A stretch of DNA of 5,826 bases from Hyphomicrobiales bacterium (GCA_017849395.1 JAFIHO010000379.1:1-5826), one strand, 5' to 3'. Numbered from the stretch's first letter, positions 1-5,304 are shown. Notes: a model not told the origin generated them from the letters alone. A program made the numbers and translations.

Positions 1-537
1 CCGCTGCCCAATGTCGGTGCGATGATCGACAGGGACATCGCGTCGTTCCGCAAGCTGAAACGGGTAGTCATCATGGGCGGGTCCATCCGCACCATGACCG
101 ATCCTTACGGCATGGCCGCGCCCATCCCCGCGCATCCGGAGTGGAACATCAAAAATGACATCAAGTCGGCGCAGAAACTGTTCAACGCGGGTGTCCCGCT
201 GATCGTGATGCCGCTGGATTCCACCGCGAATCTCAAGATGCATGAAGTAGCGCGTAATGCGCTGTTCTCCCACGGCAGCATGATGACCAACATCCTGGCG
301 GGGCTTTATTACCAGTGGAGCGTCCACACCCGCTCGCCCACGCCGATCCAGTATGATCCGATGACGTTAGCGTCACTGCTGCAGCCGTCGCTGTGTCCGC
401 TGACGCCGCTGCACATCACGGTGGATGATTCGGGCAATACAGTGGAGACTTCGGGCGCGCCGAATGCGCAAGTGTGTCTTCATTCAGACGCTGATGCATT
501 CCTGCAATTTGCTGTGCGGCGCCTGACCGCGAAATAG
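1..537 (+). CDS. Nucleoside hydrolase (inosine/uridine-preferring family), C-terminal part, 5'-truncated by the window
   Basis: The frame is open from base 1, so the true start lies outside the window; 178 residues are visible, a little over half of the usual 310-340. The family hydrolyses the N-glycosidic bond of ribonucleosides to a free base and ribose, in nucleoside salvage or catabolism. Seen directly: PNVG near the left edge, matching the family's GPLTN region; the strand motif VVIMGGS; HPEWN, matching the conserved E-x-N that contacts ribose; and GVPLIVMPLDST. The late motif that is normally H-D-P reads Q-Y-D-P here (tyrosine codon 352-354, aspartate 355-357), so the Asp is kept but the active-site His is Tyr. 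That may mean altered base specificity or a divergent subfamily. The N-terminal calcium-binding DxDxxxDD motif is off the window and cannot be checked. The family call is secure; the substrate is unknown. Transcription runs towards the structured spacer at 604-655. Confidence 0.88.
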   Translation, partial: PLPNVGAMIDRDIASFRKLKRVVIMGGSIRTMTDPYGMAAPIPAHPEWNIKNDIKSAQKLFNAGVPLIVMPLDSTANLKMHEVARNALFSHGSMMTNILAGLYYQWSVHTRSPTPIQYDPMTLASLLQPSLCPLTPLHITVDDSGNTVETSGAPNAQVCLHSDADAFLQFAVRRLTAK

Positions 538-603
538 CGCACCATTTTGGTACATCGCCTCCGCGCGCAAATTCTTTGCGGTGCATAACCTTGATGTTCC
601 GTT

Positions 604-655
604 GAGTCGCGGCGCCCTTCCCCCGTAAATAGCGGGGCGCGTGAAGCCGCGACTC
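604..655. repeat. Nested inverted repeat between nucleoside hydrolase and the small ORF
   Basis: GAGTCGCGGC (604-613) and GCCGCGACTC (646-655) are perfect 10-bp inverted repeats. Between them CCCCG (621-625) and CGGGG (633-637) form a second stem around a 7-nt loop, so a transcript could fold into a long hairpin with an internal bulge. An alternative pairing of GCGCCC (612-617) with GGGCGC (635-640) competes with the base of the outer stem. No U-tract follows on either strand, so this is not a standard intrinsic terminator. It may act as a 3' stabiliser or attenuator for the nucleoside hydrolase message, or as a 5'-UTR structure for the gene at 695. The function is inferred only. Confidence 0.6.
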
Positions 656-694
656 GCTTCAACACGATGCGCGGAGTTGATTGGGACGGATTCG

Positions 695-907
695 ATGAAA
701 CAGAACTCGCAAACAATCCCCGCGCCTTGGTGGAACGACGCGCCGAAAGATTTTATCGCTACCGCGCGCGAATTGATCCGCGCGCATGGCTACAGCGCGG
801 TGAGCGTTTCGGATCGCCGTGCGATCGAACGCGCGAATGAAGGCGACAGCGAAGGCGCGGATTTCTGGTCGAAAGTGTCGCGCACCATCGGCATGATGGC
901 GCACTGA
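695..907 (+). CDS. Small hypothetical protein, 70 residues
   Basis: I do not recognise a named family. The ATG at 695 is preferred because a Shine-Dalgarno-like GGGACGGA (684-691) lies just upstream. A GTG at 641 in the same frame would extend the protein into the inverted repeat and is less likely. The protein is charged and soluble, with no signal peptide or membrane segment. It opens with a proline/tryptophan patch (PAPWWNDAP, about residues 9-17), followed by a likely amphipathic helix (DFIATARELIRAHGY, about 19-33), a second charged stretch (RRAIERANEGD), and an aromatic/basic end (FWSKVSRTIGMMAH). Codon use favours GCG, CGC and GGC like the neighbours, which supports a real gene. It is flanked by structured RNA on both sides and ends 100 bp before a strong terminator. 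Its function is unknown. Confidence 0.62.
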   Translation: MKQNSQTIPAPWWNDAPKDFIATARELIRAHGYSAVSVSDRRAIERANEGDSEGADFWSKVSRTIGMMAH

Positions 908-917
908 AAAACAGGCG

Positions 918-934
918 GAATTTGTCGCAAATTC
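918..934. promoter_or_regulatory. 17-bp palindrome, possible operator
   Basis: GAATTTG (918-924) and CAAATTC (928-934) are perfect 7-bp inverted repeats around TCG. It is AT-rich in a GC-rich region, starts 11 bp after the small ORF's stop codon and lies upstream of the hairpin/terminator pair at 971-1036. The geometry suits a dimeric repressor site. It would overlap the -35 region of a possible weak promoter (TTGTCG 922-927, 16-bp spacer, TAACTT 944-949). In RNA it is instead a short hairpin with a 3-nt loop. No regulator can be named. Confidence 0.35.
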
Positions 935-943
935 ATGGCCTGG

Positions 944-1036
944 TAACTTCTATACGACATACTGGCGACAGCTTCGACTACTCCCCAGTACGAAGCCGGA
1001 TCGCTTGGCCGGGTGCGTATCGCCCGGCCGTTTTTC
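944..1036 (+). ncRNA. Candidate small RNA or 3'-UTR-derived RNA ending in an intrinsic terminator
   Basis: Two adjacent hairpins sit in the 3' region of the small ORF. The first (971-996) pairs GCTTCG with CGAAGC and TACT with AGTA, leaving a CCCC tetraloop and a 2-nt bulge at 977-978. The second is the terminator at 1007-1036. A C-rich loop presented on a stem is the kind of anti-Shine-Dalgarno seed found in several alphaproteobacterial small RNAs, some of which are co-transcribed with a small upstream ORF (for example the CcaF1-CcsR locus of Rhodobacter). Here the upstream ORF is not recognisably DUF1127, so this is an analogy of architecture only. The 5' end is a guess, because no convincing promoter is visible. 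The RNA could equally be plain 3' UTR. Confidence 0.35.
1007..1036 (+). terminator. Intrinsic terminator for the 695-907 gene or small RNA
   Basis: GGCCGGG (1007-1013) pairs with CCCGGCC (1023-1029). The stem can extend by a T-G wobble and a G-C pair to leave a 5-nt loop, and GTTTTTC follows directly (T run 1031-1035). The T-tract is on the + strand only, so it terminates rightward transcription. The leftward iron operon ends 13 bp away at 1049 and would meet the same hairpin but without a U-tract. Confidence 0.85.
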
Positions 1037-1048
1037 AGGCGCCCCGCA

Positions 1049-1729
1049 TCAAGTATCGCTCCACTGCCGCAGCAGGTTGTGATAGACGCCCATCATCTCC
1101 ACCAGCGACCGATGGTCGGGCACATCGCGGCCCAGCACTCTTAGCGCATTGTCGAGCTGAAACAGGATGGTGCGCTGTTCCAATGACCGCACCATGCTCT
1201 GAACCCAGAAGAATGACGCCAACCGCGTCCCGCGGGTGACCGGCGCGACACGATGGACGCGATTGGCGGGATAGAGCAGCATGTCGCCAGCTTCCAGCTT
1301 GAAACTCTGCGCGCCCGCGACATCCTCCACGATCAGCTCGCCGCCGTCATAGGAATCGGGCGGCGACAGGAACAGGGTCGCTGATAGATCGGTTCGCACC
1401 CGGTGCGGCGTACCCGCCACCGGGCGGATGCCGCCATCGACATGGCGGCCATAGGACTGCTCGCCCGCATAGCGGTTGAACAGCGGCGGCACCACCTTCA
1501 GCGGCAGCGCGGCGGAGATAAACGTCTCGTTACGGTCCAGCGCATCCAGGATTTTCCCGCCAAGCTGGCGCGCCAGCGGATGATCCTCACGCAGTTGCGC
1601 ATTGTCCTTTACCTGGCGCGAGAGATAGCCTGCCGTGCCGCGCCCATCCGCCCACTCCGCCGCCTCCAGCGCCTGACGGAAGCTGGCCGCTTCCGCGCGG
1701 CTGAGGACTTGGGGGATCGCGAGCAGCAT
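1049..1729 (-). CDS. piuC: PiuC/YbiX-type Fe(II)/2-oxoglutarate-dependent dioxygenase (PKHD-type hydroxylase)
   Basis: The protein has 226 residues, nearly the same length as E. coli YbiX. It matches that family end to end: IPQVLS at the start, ALPLKVVPPLFNRY, YGRHVDGGI, RTDLSATLFLSPPDSYDGGEL, VHRVAPVTRGTRLASFFWVQSM and YHNLLRQWSD at the end. The iron ligands of the H-x-D...H triad are His96, Asp98 and His159, and Arg169 is the expected 2-oxoglutarate carboxylate ligand. The family is a cytoplasmic, iron-dependent hydroxylase found beside catecholate or siderophore-drug receptors. Its physiological substrate is not established, and a role in processing imported siderophore is inferred. The gene lies 3 bp after the receptor's stop codon and is surely co-transcribed. 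A GGAGGT inside the receptor's last codons (1743-1748) is a possible ribosome binding site, though its 13-nt spacing to the ATG is long; translational coupling is likely. No T-rich terminator follows on this strand. Confidence 0.94.
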   Translation of the reverse strand: MLLAIPQVLSRAEAASFRQALEAAEWADGRGTAGYLSRQVKDNAQLREDHPLARQLGGKILDALDRNETFISAALPLKVVPPLFNRYAGEQSYGRHVDGGIRPVAGTPHRVRTDLSATLFLSPPDSYDGGELIVEDVAGAQSFKLEAGDMLLYPANRVHRVAPVTRGTRLASFFWVQSMVRSLEQRTILFQLDNALRVLGRDVPDHRSLVEMMGVYHNLLRQWSDT

Positions 1730-1732
1730 GGA

Positions 1733-3943
1733 CTAGTAGGTGACCTCCAGGGTCAGAAGCGCACTGCGGCCCGCGCCCGGCACAGCGCGGAAGGGATGAA
1801 TCTGGTCGTAATAGGTCCGGTCCAGCACATTATAGATGTTCAGCCGGATCGCGTAATGCGAGCTGAACTTATATTCCGACGAGGCATCGAGGGTGAGATA
1901 GGACGGCGCGGTCAGGAAGGACGCGGCCGTATTCTGCGCCAGGCGCTTCCCCACATACTGCCCGCCCAAGCCGACCGTCCATTCCGGCATCAGGCTGTAG
2001 TCACTCCAGAAGGTGACGGCGTTCTTCGGCGTGTTGACCAGCGGCGCCCCCAGGATGGAGCTACCTGCCGCCGAAGCGGTGACATGGCTGTCGAGGAAGG
2101 ACCAGCCGGCGCGGGCGCGCCAATCCTCCAGGATGTTCCCTGCCAGCGACAGTTCGAAACCATCGACCTGCTGCGAGCCGCCCAGGATGTTCACCCCCGG
2201 CGTGGTGGACGGAATGCGGGCATTGTCCTTCTGGAGCCGGAACAGCGCGGCGGTCGCCTGCATCCGGTTGTCGAAGAACTGCCATTTGGTGCCGAACTCG
2301 ACGCTCTGGTTCATCTCCGGCGGCAGGAAGGCGTTCTGGGTCAGAAGCGCACGGCCGGAGGTGAGTTGCGACAAGGCCTCTGCCGACGGATTGAAGGAGG
2401 TGCCGTGAGCGAAATAGATGCTGCCATTGGGTGCGGGCTTATAGACCAGGCCGACCCGATAGGTGGCGATGGAATCTACATTCTTGATCTGCCCCGTCGC
2501 CGGCGGATTCAGCATGGTGGGCGCGGCCTGGGGCGTGTTGGGAACAGTGGCGTAAGTGATGGATTTGAAATTGCTGACGAACTCGTCCCAACGCAGGCCC
2601 GCGGTCAGCTCCCATTGCGGATCGATGATGAGGGTATCGACGGCATAAAGGCCGATGCTGGCCGCCGGAGTTTCCGAATAAAGCCGCGAGAATGTCGTGC
2701 CGGTGAACGGCACATGCGGCGTGGGCGAGACGAGGCTCACGGTCGGCACGCCGGTCGTGTTCTGGAACAGCGGAGTCGAATTTTCCGCCGTTACTTCCGC
2801 GCCCGTCACCAGATTGTTCTTCATGCCCAGCGTGTCGAACTTCGCGCCCATTTCCAGCCGCTCGAAAGCCAGCGTCTCCTTGCTCGATCCCTGCCACATG
2901 TTGCGCGCCACCTGCACCGATCCCAGCGGGATCTGCGCCGTGGTGCCAGGGGCCAGCACGCCTTCCGAGATACGGAAATTGCGGCTGTATTGGCCGAAGC
3001 GCGCAATATTGCGCAGCTGGATATTTTCCGTCAGGTCGTGCTCCAGCTTCGCGGTCAGTACATGGACCTCGGTCTTCAGCCAATCACTGTCGAAGCCATA
3101 GAAATTGCTGCGCTTCACCGGCGCGGGACTTCCGAAATACCAGGGCACGCCATAATCTGGAATGTCGTTGGCGCTTTCATGCAGATAGGACAAGGTCAGC
3201 CGGGTCGGGGTGCCCAGCCCCAGAGCCAGCGATGGGGCCAGGCCCCAGCGGCGCTGCTTGCCGACATCGCGATCCGCGACATTGGCATAATGCGCCATCG
3301 CGTTGACGCGCACCGCCGCACCAGGGCCCAGTTCCGCAAGCGGCAGATTATAGTCGATGGTGGCGCGGCGGGTATTATCCGTGCCCGCGCCGACCATCGC
3401 GGTCATGCGCTCCGACAGGAAGGGCGACTTGCTAACCTGATTGATGACGCCGCCGGTGGAGCCGCGCCCGAAATAGACCGATGACGGGCCGGACAGGACC
3501 TCAAGCTGCTCGTAATCAAAGGCGTCGCGATAGTAGCTGCCAAAATCGCGGATGCCGTCCAGGAACATGTCGTTGCGCGCCAGGAAACCGCGAATGGTGG
3601 GATTGTTGCCCTGCCAGGAGAATTCACCCGCACCCAGGCTTATGCCCGGCATATTGCGCAGGGCATCATTCAGGTTGGAGGTGCCACGTTCGCGCAGCAA
3701 ATCCTCGCCGATCACACTGATCGACTGGGGCGTATCCAGCAGCGGCTGGGTGAACTTCGAAAGCGAGGACTGGTCCGTCGTGAAACGCGGCGCGGTGACG
3801 ATCACCTCGTCCAGATGCAGCGTCTGGGCCTCTGCCGGAATGGTGACACAGAGCGCGGTTAGACTGGTGGTCAGACACGCGCTGACCGTGAAAGCGGCCA
3901 GGCCCCTGGGTCTGGCCCCGGCTGGCTGCTTTCTGAAGTACAT
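1733..3943 (-). CDS. TonB-dependent siderophore receptor, Fiu/PiuA type
   Basis: This outer-membrane receptor imports ferric siderophores using TonB-ExbBD energy. From the ATG at 3943 it has 736 residues, normal for the family. This start is chosen because GGAGA (3951-3955) lies 7 nt upstream and a signal peptide follows at once: basic MYFRKQPAGARPR, a hydrophobic stretch to about residue 35, and probable cleavage after AEA at residue 39. The frame extends upstream to a TTG at 4006, but that would overlap the promoter's -35. A TonB box, DEVIVTA, is at 45-51. The plug domain spans about 64-175, with LLDTPQSISVI, LNDALRNMPGI, IRGF, LEVLSGPSSVYFGRGSTGGVIN. The remainder is a beta-barrel with many alternating aromatic strands, ending in LTLEVTY with a C-terminal aromatic, as outer-membrane insertion requires. 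Pairing with piuC parallels fiu-ybiX and piuA-piuC and suggests a catecholate-type ligand; the actual ligand cannot be read from sequence. The gene is intact. Confidence 0.95.
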   Translation of the reverse strand: MYFRKQPAGARPRGLAAFTVSACLTTSLTALCVTIPAEAQTLHLDEVIVTAPRFTTDQSSLSKFTQPLLDTPQSISVIGEDLLRERGTSNLNDALRNMPGISLGAGEFSWQGNNPTIRGFLARNDMFLDGIRDFGSYYRDAFDYEQLEVLSGPSSVYFGRGSTGGVINQVSKSPFLSERMTAMVGAGTDNTRRATIDYNLPLAELGPGAAVRVNAMAHYANVADRDVGKQRRWGLAPSLALGLGTPTRLTLSYLHESANDIPDYGVPWYFGSPAPVKRSNFYGFDSDWLKTEVHVLTAKLEHDLTENIQLRNIARFGQYSRNFRISEGVLAPGTTAQIPLGSVQVARNMWQGSSKETLAFERLEMGAKFDTLGMKNNLVTGAEVTAENSTPLFQNTTGVPTVSLVSPTPHVPFTGTTFSRLYSETPAASIGLYAVDTLIIDPQWELTAGLRWDEFVSNFKSITYATVPNTPQAAPTMLNPPATGQIKNVDSIATYRVGLVYKPAPNGSIYFAHGTSFNPSAEALSQLTSGRALLTQNAFLPPEMNQSVEFGTKWQFFDNRMQATAALFRLQKDNARIPSTTPGVNILGGSQQVDGFELSLAGNILEDWRARAGWSFLDSHVTASAAGSSILGAPLVNTPKNAVTFWSDYSLMPEWTVGLGGQYVGKRLAQNTAASFLTAPSYLTLDASSEYKFSSHYAIRLNIYNVLDRTYYDQIHPFRAVPGAGRSALLTLEVTY

Positions 3944-3950
3944 GGCGCTT

Positions 3951-3955
3951 TCTCC
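3951..3955 (-). promoter_or_regulatory. Ribosome binding site fixing the receptor start
   Basis: GGAGA on the minus strand is 7 nt upstream of the ATG at 3943. It decides the start in favour of the 736-residue form over the 757-codon frame beginning with TTG at 4006, which has no such site and would begin inside the predicted -35. Confidence 0.75.
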
Positions 3956-3970
3956 ACTGACCATCTTTTT

Positions 3971-3985
3971 GGAATGATTATGAGT
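3971..3985 (-). promoter_or_regulatory. Fur-box-like operator overlapping the receptor -10
   Basis: The plus strand reads GGAATGATTATGAGT. The core AATGATTAT matches the left and centre of the Fur consensus (GATAATGATAATCATTATC); on the coding strand it reads CATAATCATT. The right half is degenerate, so the match is partial. It overlaps the -10 hexamer of the receptor promoter, the classic position for repression by iron-loaded Fur, and it precedes an iron-uptake operon. The site is inferred from sequence and context together. Confidence 0.55.
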
Positions 3986-4006
3986 CGGAAAAAGCCATAG
4001 CGGCAA
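3977..4006 (-). promoter_or_regulatory. Sigma70-like promoter of the receptor-piuC operon
   Basis: On the minus strand TTGCCG (-35, 4001-4006) and CATAAT (-10, 3977-3982) are separated by 18 bp. This would start transcription near 3970 and give a short leader of about 27 nt containing the ribosome binding site. It is overlapped by the Fur-like sequence. Confidence 0.55.
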
Positions 4007-4026
4007 CCGCGGATCAATACCCCATA

Positions 4027-4086
4027 CCGCCGCGGCGGACGGCGGGTCTCACTCTCCGAAGGTCCGGGAATTTTTCCCGCGCGGGA
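4027..4086. repeat. Two perfect 12-bp palindromes upstream of the receptor promoter
   Basis: CCGCCGCGGCGG (4027-4038) and TCCCGCGCGGGA (4075-4086) are each perfect, gapless 12-bp palindromes. A GGGAA/TTCCC pair (4066-4070 and 4074-4078) overlaps the second. They lie 20-110 bp upstream of the -35 and are not part of a gene. They could be binding sites for an additional regulator of the iron operon, or chance palindromes in GC-rich DNA. Confidence 0.4.
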
Positions 4087-4094
4087 CAAACAGA

Positions 4095-4135
4095 GCAAGC
4101 GGTACGCCGTCTAGGGCGTCCGGCGTACCGCTTGC
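4095..4135 (-). terminator. Strong 15-bp hairpin, possible terminator of the 4253-5119 gene
   Basis: GCAAGCGGTACGCCG (4095-4109) is the exact inverse complement of 4121-4135, with an 11-nt loop (4110-4120). On the minus strand the hairpin is followed by TCTGTTTGT, six T in nine bases, a weak U-tract. It lies 118 bp downstream of the leftward gene ending at 4253 and upstream of the iron operon's promoter, so it would insulate that promoter from read-through. The exactness and length of the stem also fit a dispersed palindromic repeat, which one window cannot show. A smaller hairpin (GGGG 4143-4146, CCCC 4153-4156) sits beside it. Confidence 0.45.
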
Positions 4136-4224
4136 CGTGAATGGGGACGTAGCCCCGTACAGGTGTGCAAATACCCGACCTAACGACTCAGAAAACTCCA
4201 CACGGCGATTTGCTTCAAATTGAG

Positions 4225-4239
4225 GGTAACGCGTTAACC
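4225..4239. repeat. Short interrupted palindrome
   Basis: AACGCGTT (4228-4235) is a perfect 8-bp palindrome. With one extra A, its flanks GGT and ACC make a near-palindrome over 15 bp. It is 14 bp beyond the stop codon of the leftward gene at 4253. It has no T-tract and no clear role; the rest of the spacer 4157-4224 shows nothing I can assign. Confidence 0.3.
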
Positions 4240-4252
4240 ACCACTGGTCCTG

Positions 4253-5119
4253 CTATGCCGCATAGGTCGGCGGCATCTCCATTCGTTCCCAGAGGATATC
4301 TGGCATGGGCGAGCCGGACGCAAAGGCCAGACAAACAGCGAGCGTGTCTTCAAACCTGAACAGCATGGCATCATCCGTACCGCTTTCGGGGCCAGAGATT
4401 CTCCGGTGGGCTCGGAAATGCTTCTGGTAGCCGCCATCGCGCCTTTCAATGCGATACCTACCGTCTTCCAAGATGGTCTGGAGATAGCTCTCCTCTCCCG
4501 TAGCCAGGATCAGAAAATCCCCTTCACCCAATGCCTTCAAAGTCTCGCATATTGTCCCGGCAGTCAGCCCGGTGACACAGACCCCGTCGTTCGTTTCCAT
4601 ATAGACAGATTGTCGGACAACGACCTTCTCGATCCCCGTCTGGTCGGCGTCGCAGACGGCATCTCGGATGAATCTGACAAGCGGTTCGGCCTGCCTGCGG
4701 TCCGCATGATTAATCCAGAATATCAGGGGCGCGATCACGAACAGAAAGCCCACCAAAGCCAAGCTAGACCAGTCTGACGCTTGCCCCTCTCGAATTGCGC
4801 CGTACAGACCGAAAGCGATGACTGGTAGCAGCAGTGAAAACACAAGCATGCCATTCAGGTCTGAGCCCGCCCGCCCCCATATCTTCGTGCCTCTGTCACT
4901 TTCGTATATCCACCCGACCAGCATCGGGCCGTGGCGGTCATAAGGATCAAACCAAAGGCAAACCAGGGGACCCGCAATCCACCCGCGCGCTCCCTTCTGG
5001 GAAGCGAACCATGTCTTTTTGCGAGCACGAAGCATCGCTCTCACACCGGATGGGGACTTGGCGGAAGCGATTTCGAACGGATAACCGAAGGGCTGAAAGT
5101 GCAAGGCTTCCCCGACCAC
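4253..5119 (-). CDS. Hypothetical two-helix membrane protein with an Imm1-like C-terminal domain
   Basis: The protein has 288 residues from a GTG at 5119. The start is uncertain: a TTG at 5104 with GGGGA before it, or the ATG at 5035, are alternatives. I prefer a start upstream of 5035 because residues 10-40 look like part of the folded N-terminal region. Visible parts: a soluble N-terminal segment rich in R/K and W (RKKTWF, GARGWIAGPLVCLWF, RAGSDLNG, to about 90), two hydrophobic helices (about 89-108 and 118-137) joined by a short polar loop, then a soluble domain (about 171-282) with GDFLILATGEESYLQTI, YRIERRDGG and FRFEDTLAVCLAFASG. That last pattern resembles Imm1-like domains in polymorphic-toxin immunity proteins and in orphan bacterial genes; the resemblance is from memory, not a search. 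No toxin gene is adjacent. In lines I counted, GC was 53-60%, against 67% in one line of the receptor. Function unknown. Confidence 0.72.
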   Translation of the reverse strand: MVGEALHFQPFGYPFEIASAKSPSGVRAMLRARKKTWFASQKGARGWIAGPLVCLWFDPYDRHGPMLVGWIYESDRGTKIWGRAGSDLNGMLVFSLLLPVIAFGLYGAIREGQASDWSSLALVGFLFVIAPLIFWINHADRRQAEPLVRFIRDAVCDADQTGIEKVVVRQSVYMETNDGVCVTGLTAGTICETLKALGEGDFLILATGEESYLQTILEDGRYRIERRDGGYQKHFRAHRRISGPESGTDDAMLFRFEDTLAVCLAFASGSPMPDILWERMEMPPTYAA

Positions 5120-5133
5120 CTGCTTTCAACGAC

Positions 5134-5161
5134 ATTATGCCCATGTATCGGGAACTGGAAA
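5134..5161 (-). promoter_or_regulatory. Weak possible promoter for the hypothetical membrane protein
   Basis: On the minus strand TTTCCA (5156-5161) and CATAAT (5134-5139) are separated by 16 bp, in the gap between the tRNA 3' end and the gene. Transcription would begin near 5127, leaving almost no leader before the GTG at 5119 but about 20 nt before the TTG at 5104. Read-through from the tRNA promoter is the alternative. Confidence 0.3.
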
Positions 5162-5237
5162 TGGTGGGCGGTGACGGGATCGAACCGCCGACCCTATCGG
5201 TGTAAACGATATGCTCTACCAGCTGAGCTAACCGCCC
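5162..5237 (-). tRNA. tRNA-Val, anticodon UAC
   Basis: A complete 76-nt cloverleaf is readable on the minus strand, with the 3' CCA encoded. The acceptor stem GGGCGGT pairs with ACCGCCC. The D arm is GCTC...GAGC with loop AGCTGGTA. The anticodon stem TATCG/CGATA closes the 7-nt loop TTTACAC, giving anticodon TAC (plus-strand 5202-5204), which reads GUA and other valine codons. The T arm is GGCGG-TTCGATC-CCGTC with one G-T wobble. The discriminator is A. There is no intron and no sign of disruption. The gene lies between the HU terminator and the hypothetical membrane protein, all on the same strand. Confidence 0.97.
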
Positions 5238-5245
5238 GTGACGTG

Positions 5246-5274
5246 CTTATAGCAGACGTCATAAAAAAACGTTG
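5246..5274 (-). promoter_or_regulatory. Possible tRNA-Val promoter
   Basis: TATAAG (minus strand, 5246-5251) is a fair -10 whose start point would fall a few bases before the tRNA 5' end at 5237. No good -35 is visible at the usual spacing (AACGTT at 5268-5273 is the best). The region overlaps the HU terminator's T-tract. An imperfect inverted repeat, TGACGT (5239-5244) and ACGTCA (5256-5261), surrounds the -10. Confidence 0.4.
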
Positions 5275-5304
5275 CCGCGTGGACGGGTTCGCATCCACGC
5301 GGCA
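5263..5304 (-). terminator. Intrinsic terminator of the HU gene
   Basis: On the minus strand an 11-bp perfect stem (arms 5294-5304 and 5273-5283, TGCCGCGTGGA and its complement) closes a 10-nt loop. ACG and then seven T (5263-5269) follow. It begins 17 bp after the HU stop codon. This is a textbook terminator and separates HU from the tRNA. Confidence 0.92.

Noticed and set aside
641..694. GTG start at 641 for the small ORF
   Set aside because: It lies inside the inverted repeat and has no good ribosome binding site, whereas the ATG at 695 has one.
2013..2408. Other + and - strand open frames inside the receptor (also 2439-3083, 2697-3101, 3403-3633)
   Set aside because: They are out-of-frame shadows of the receptor with no start signals or protein features of their own.
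1403..3484. A 693-codon open frame on the + strand, antisense to piuC and the receptor
   Set aside because: It is rich in Arg, Gly, Ala and His with no domain, as expected for a complementary frame of GC-rich coding DNA. The minus-strand proteins are full-length and clearly recognisable.
3944..4006. N-terminal extension of the receptor to a TTG at 4006
   Set aside because: The TTG falls in the predicted -35, no ribosome binding site precedes it, and the extension would place 21 polar residues before the signal peptide.
4253..5237. Genomic island inserted at the tRNA-Val 3' end
   Set aside because: No integrase, no second copy of the tRNA 3' end and no cargo beyond one gene are visible, so an island cannot be claimed.
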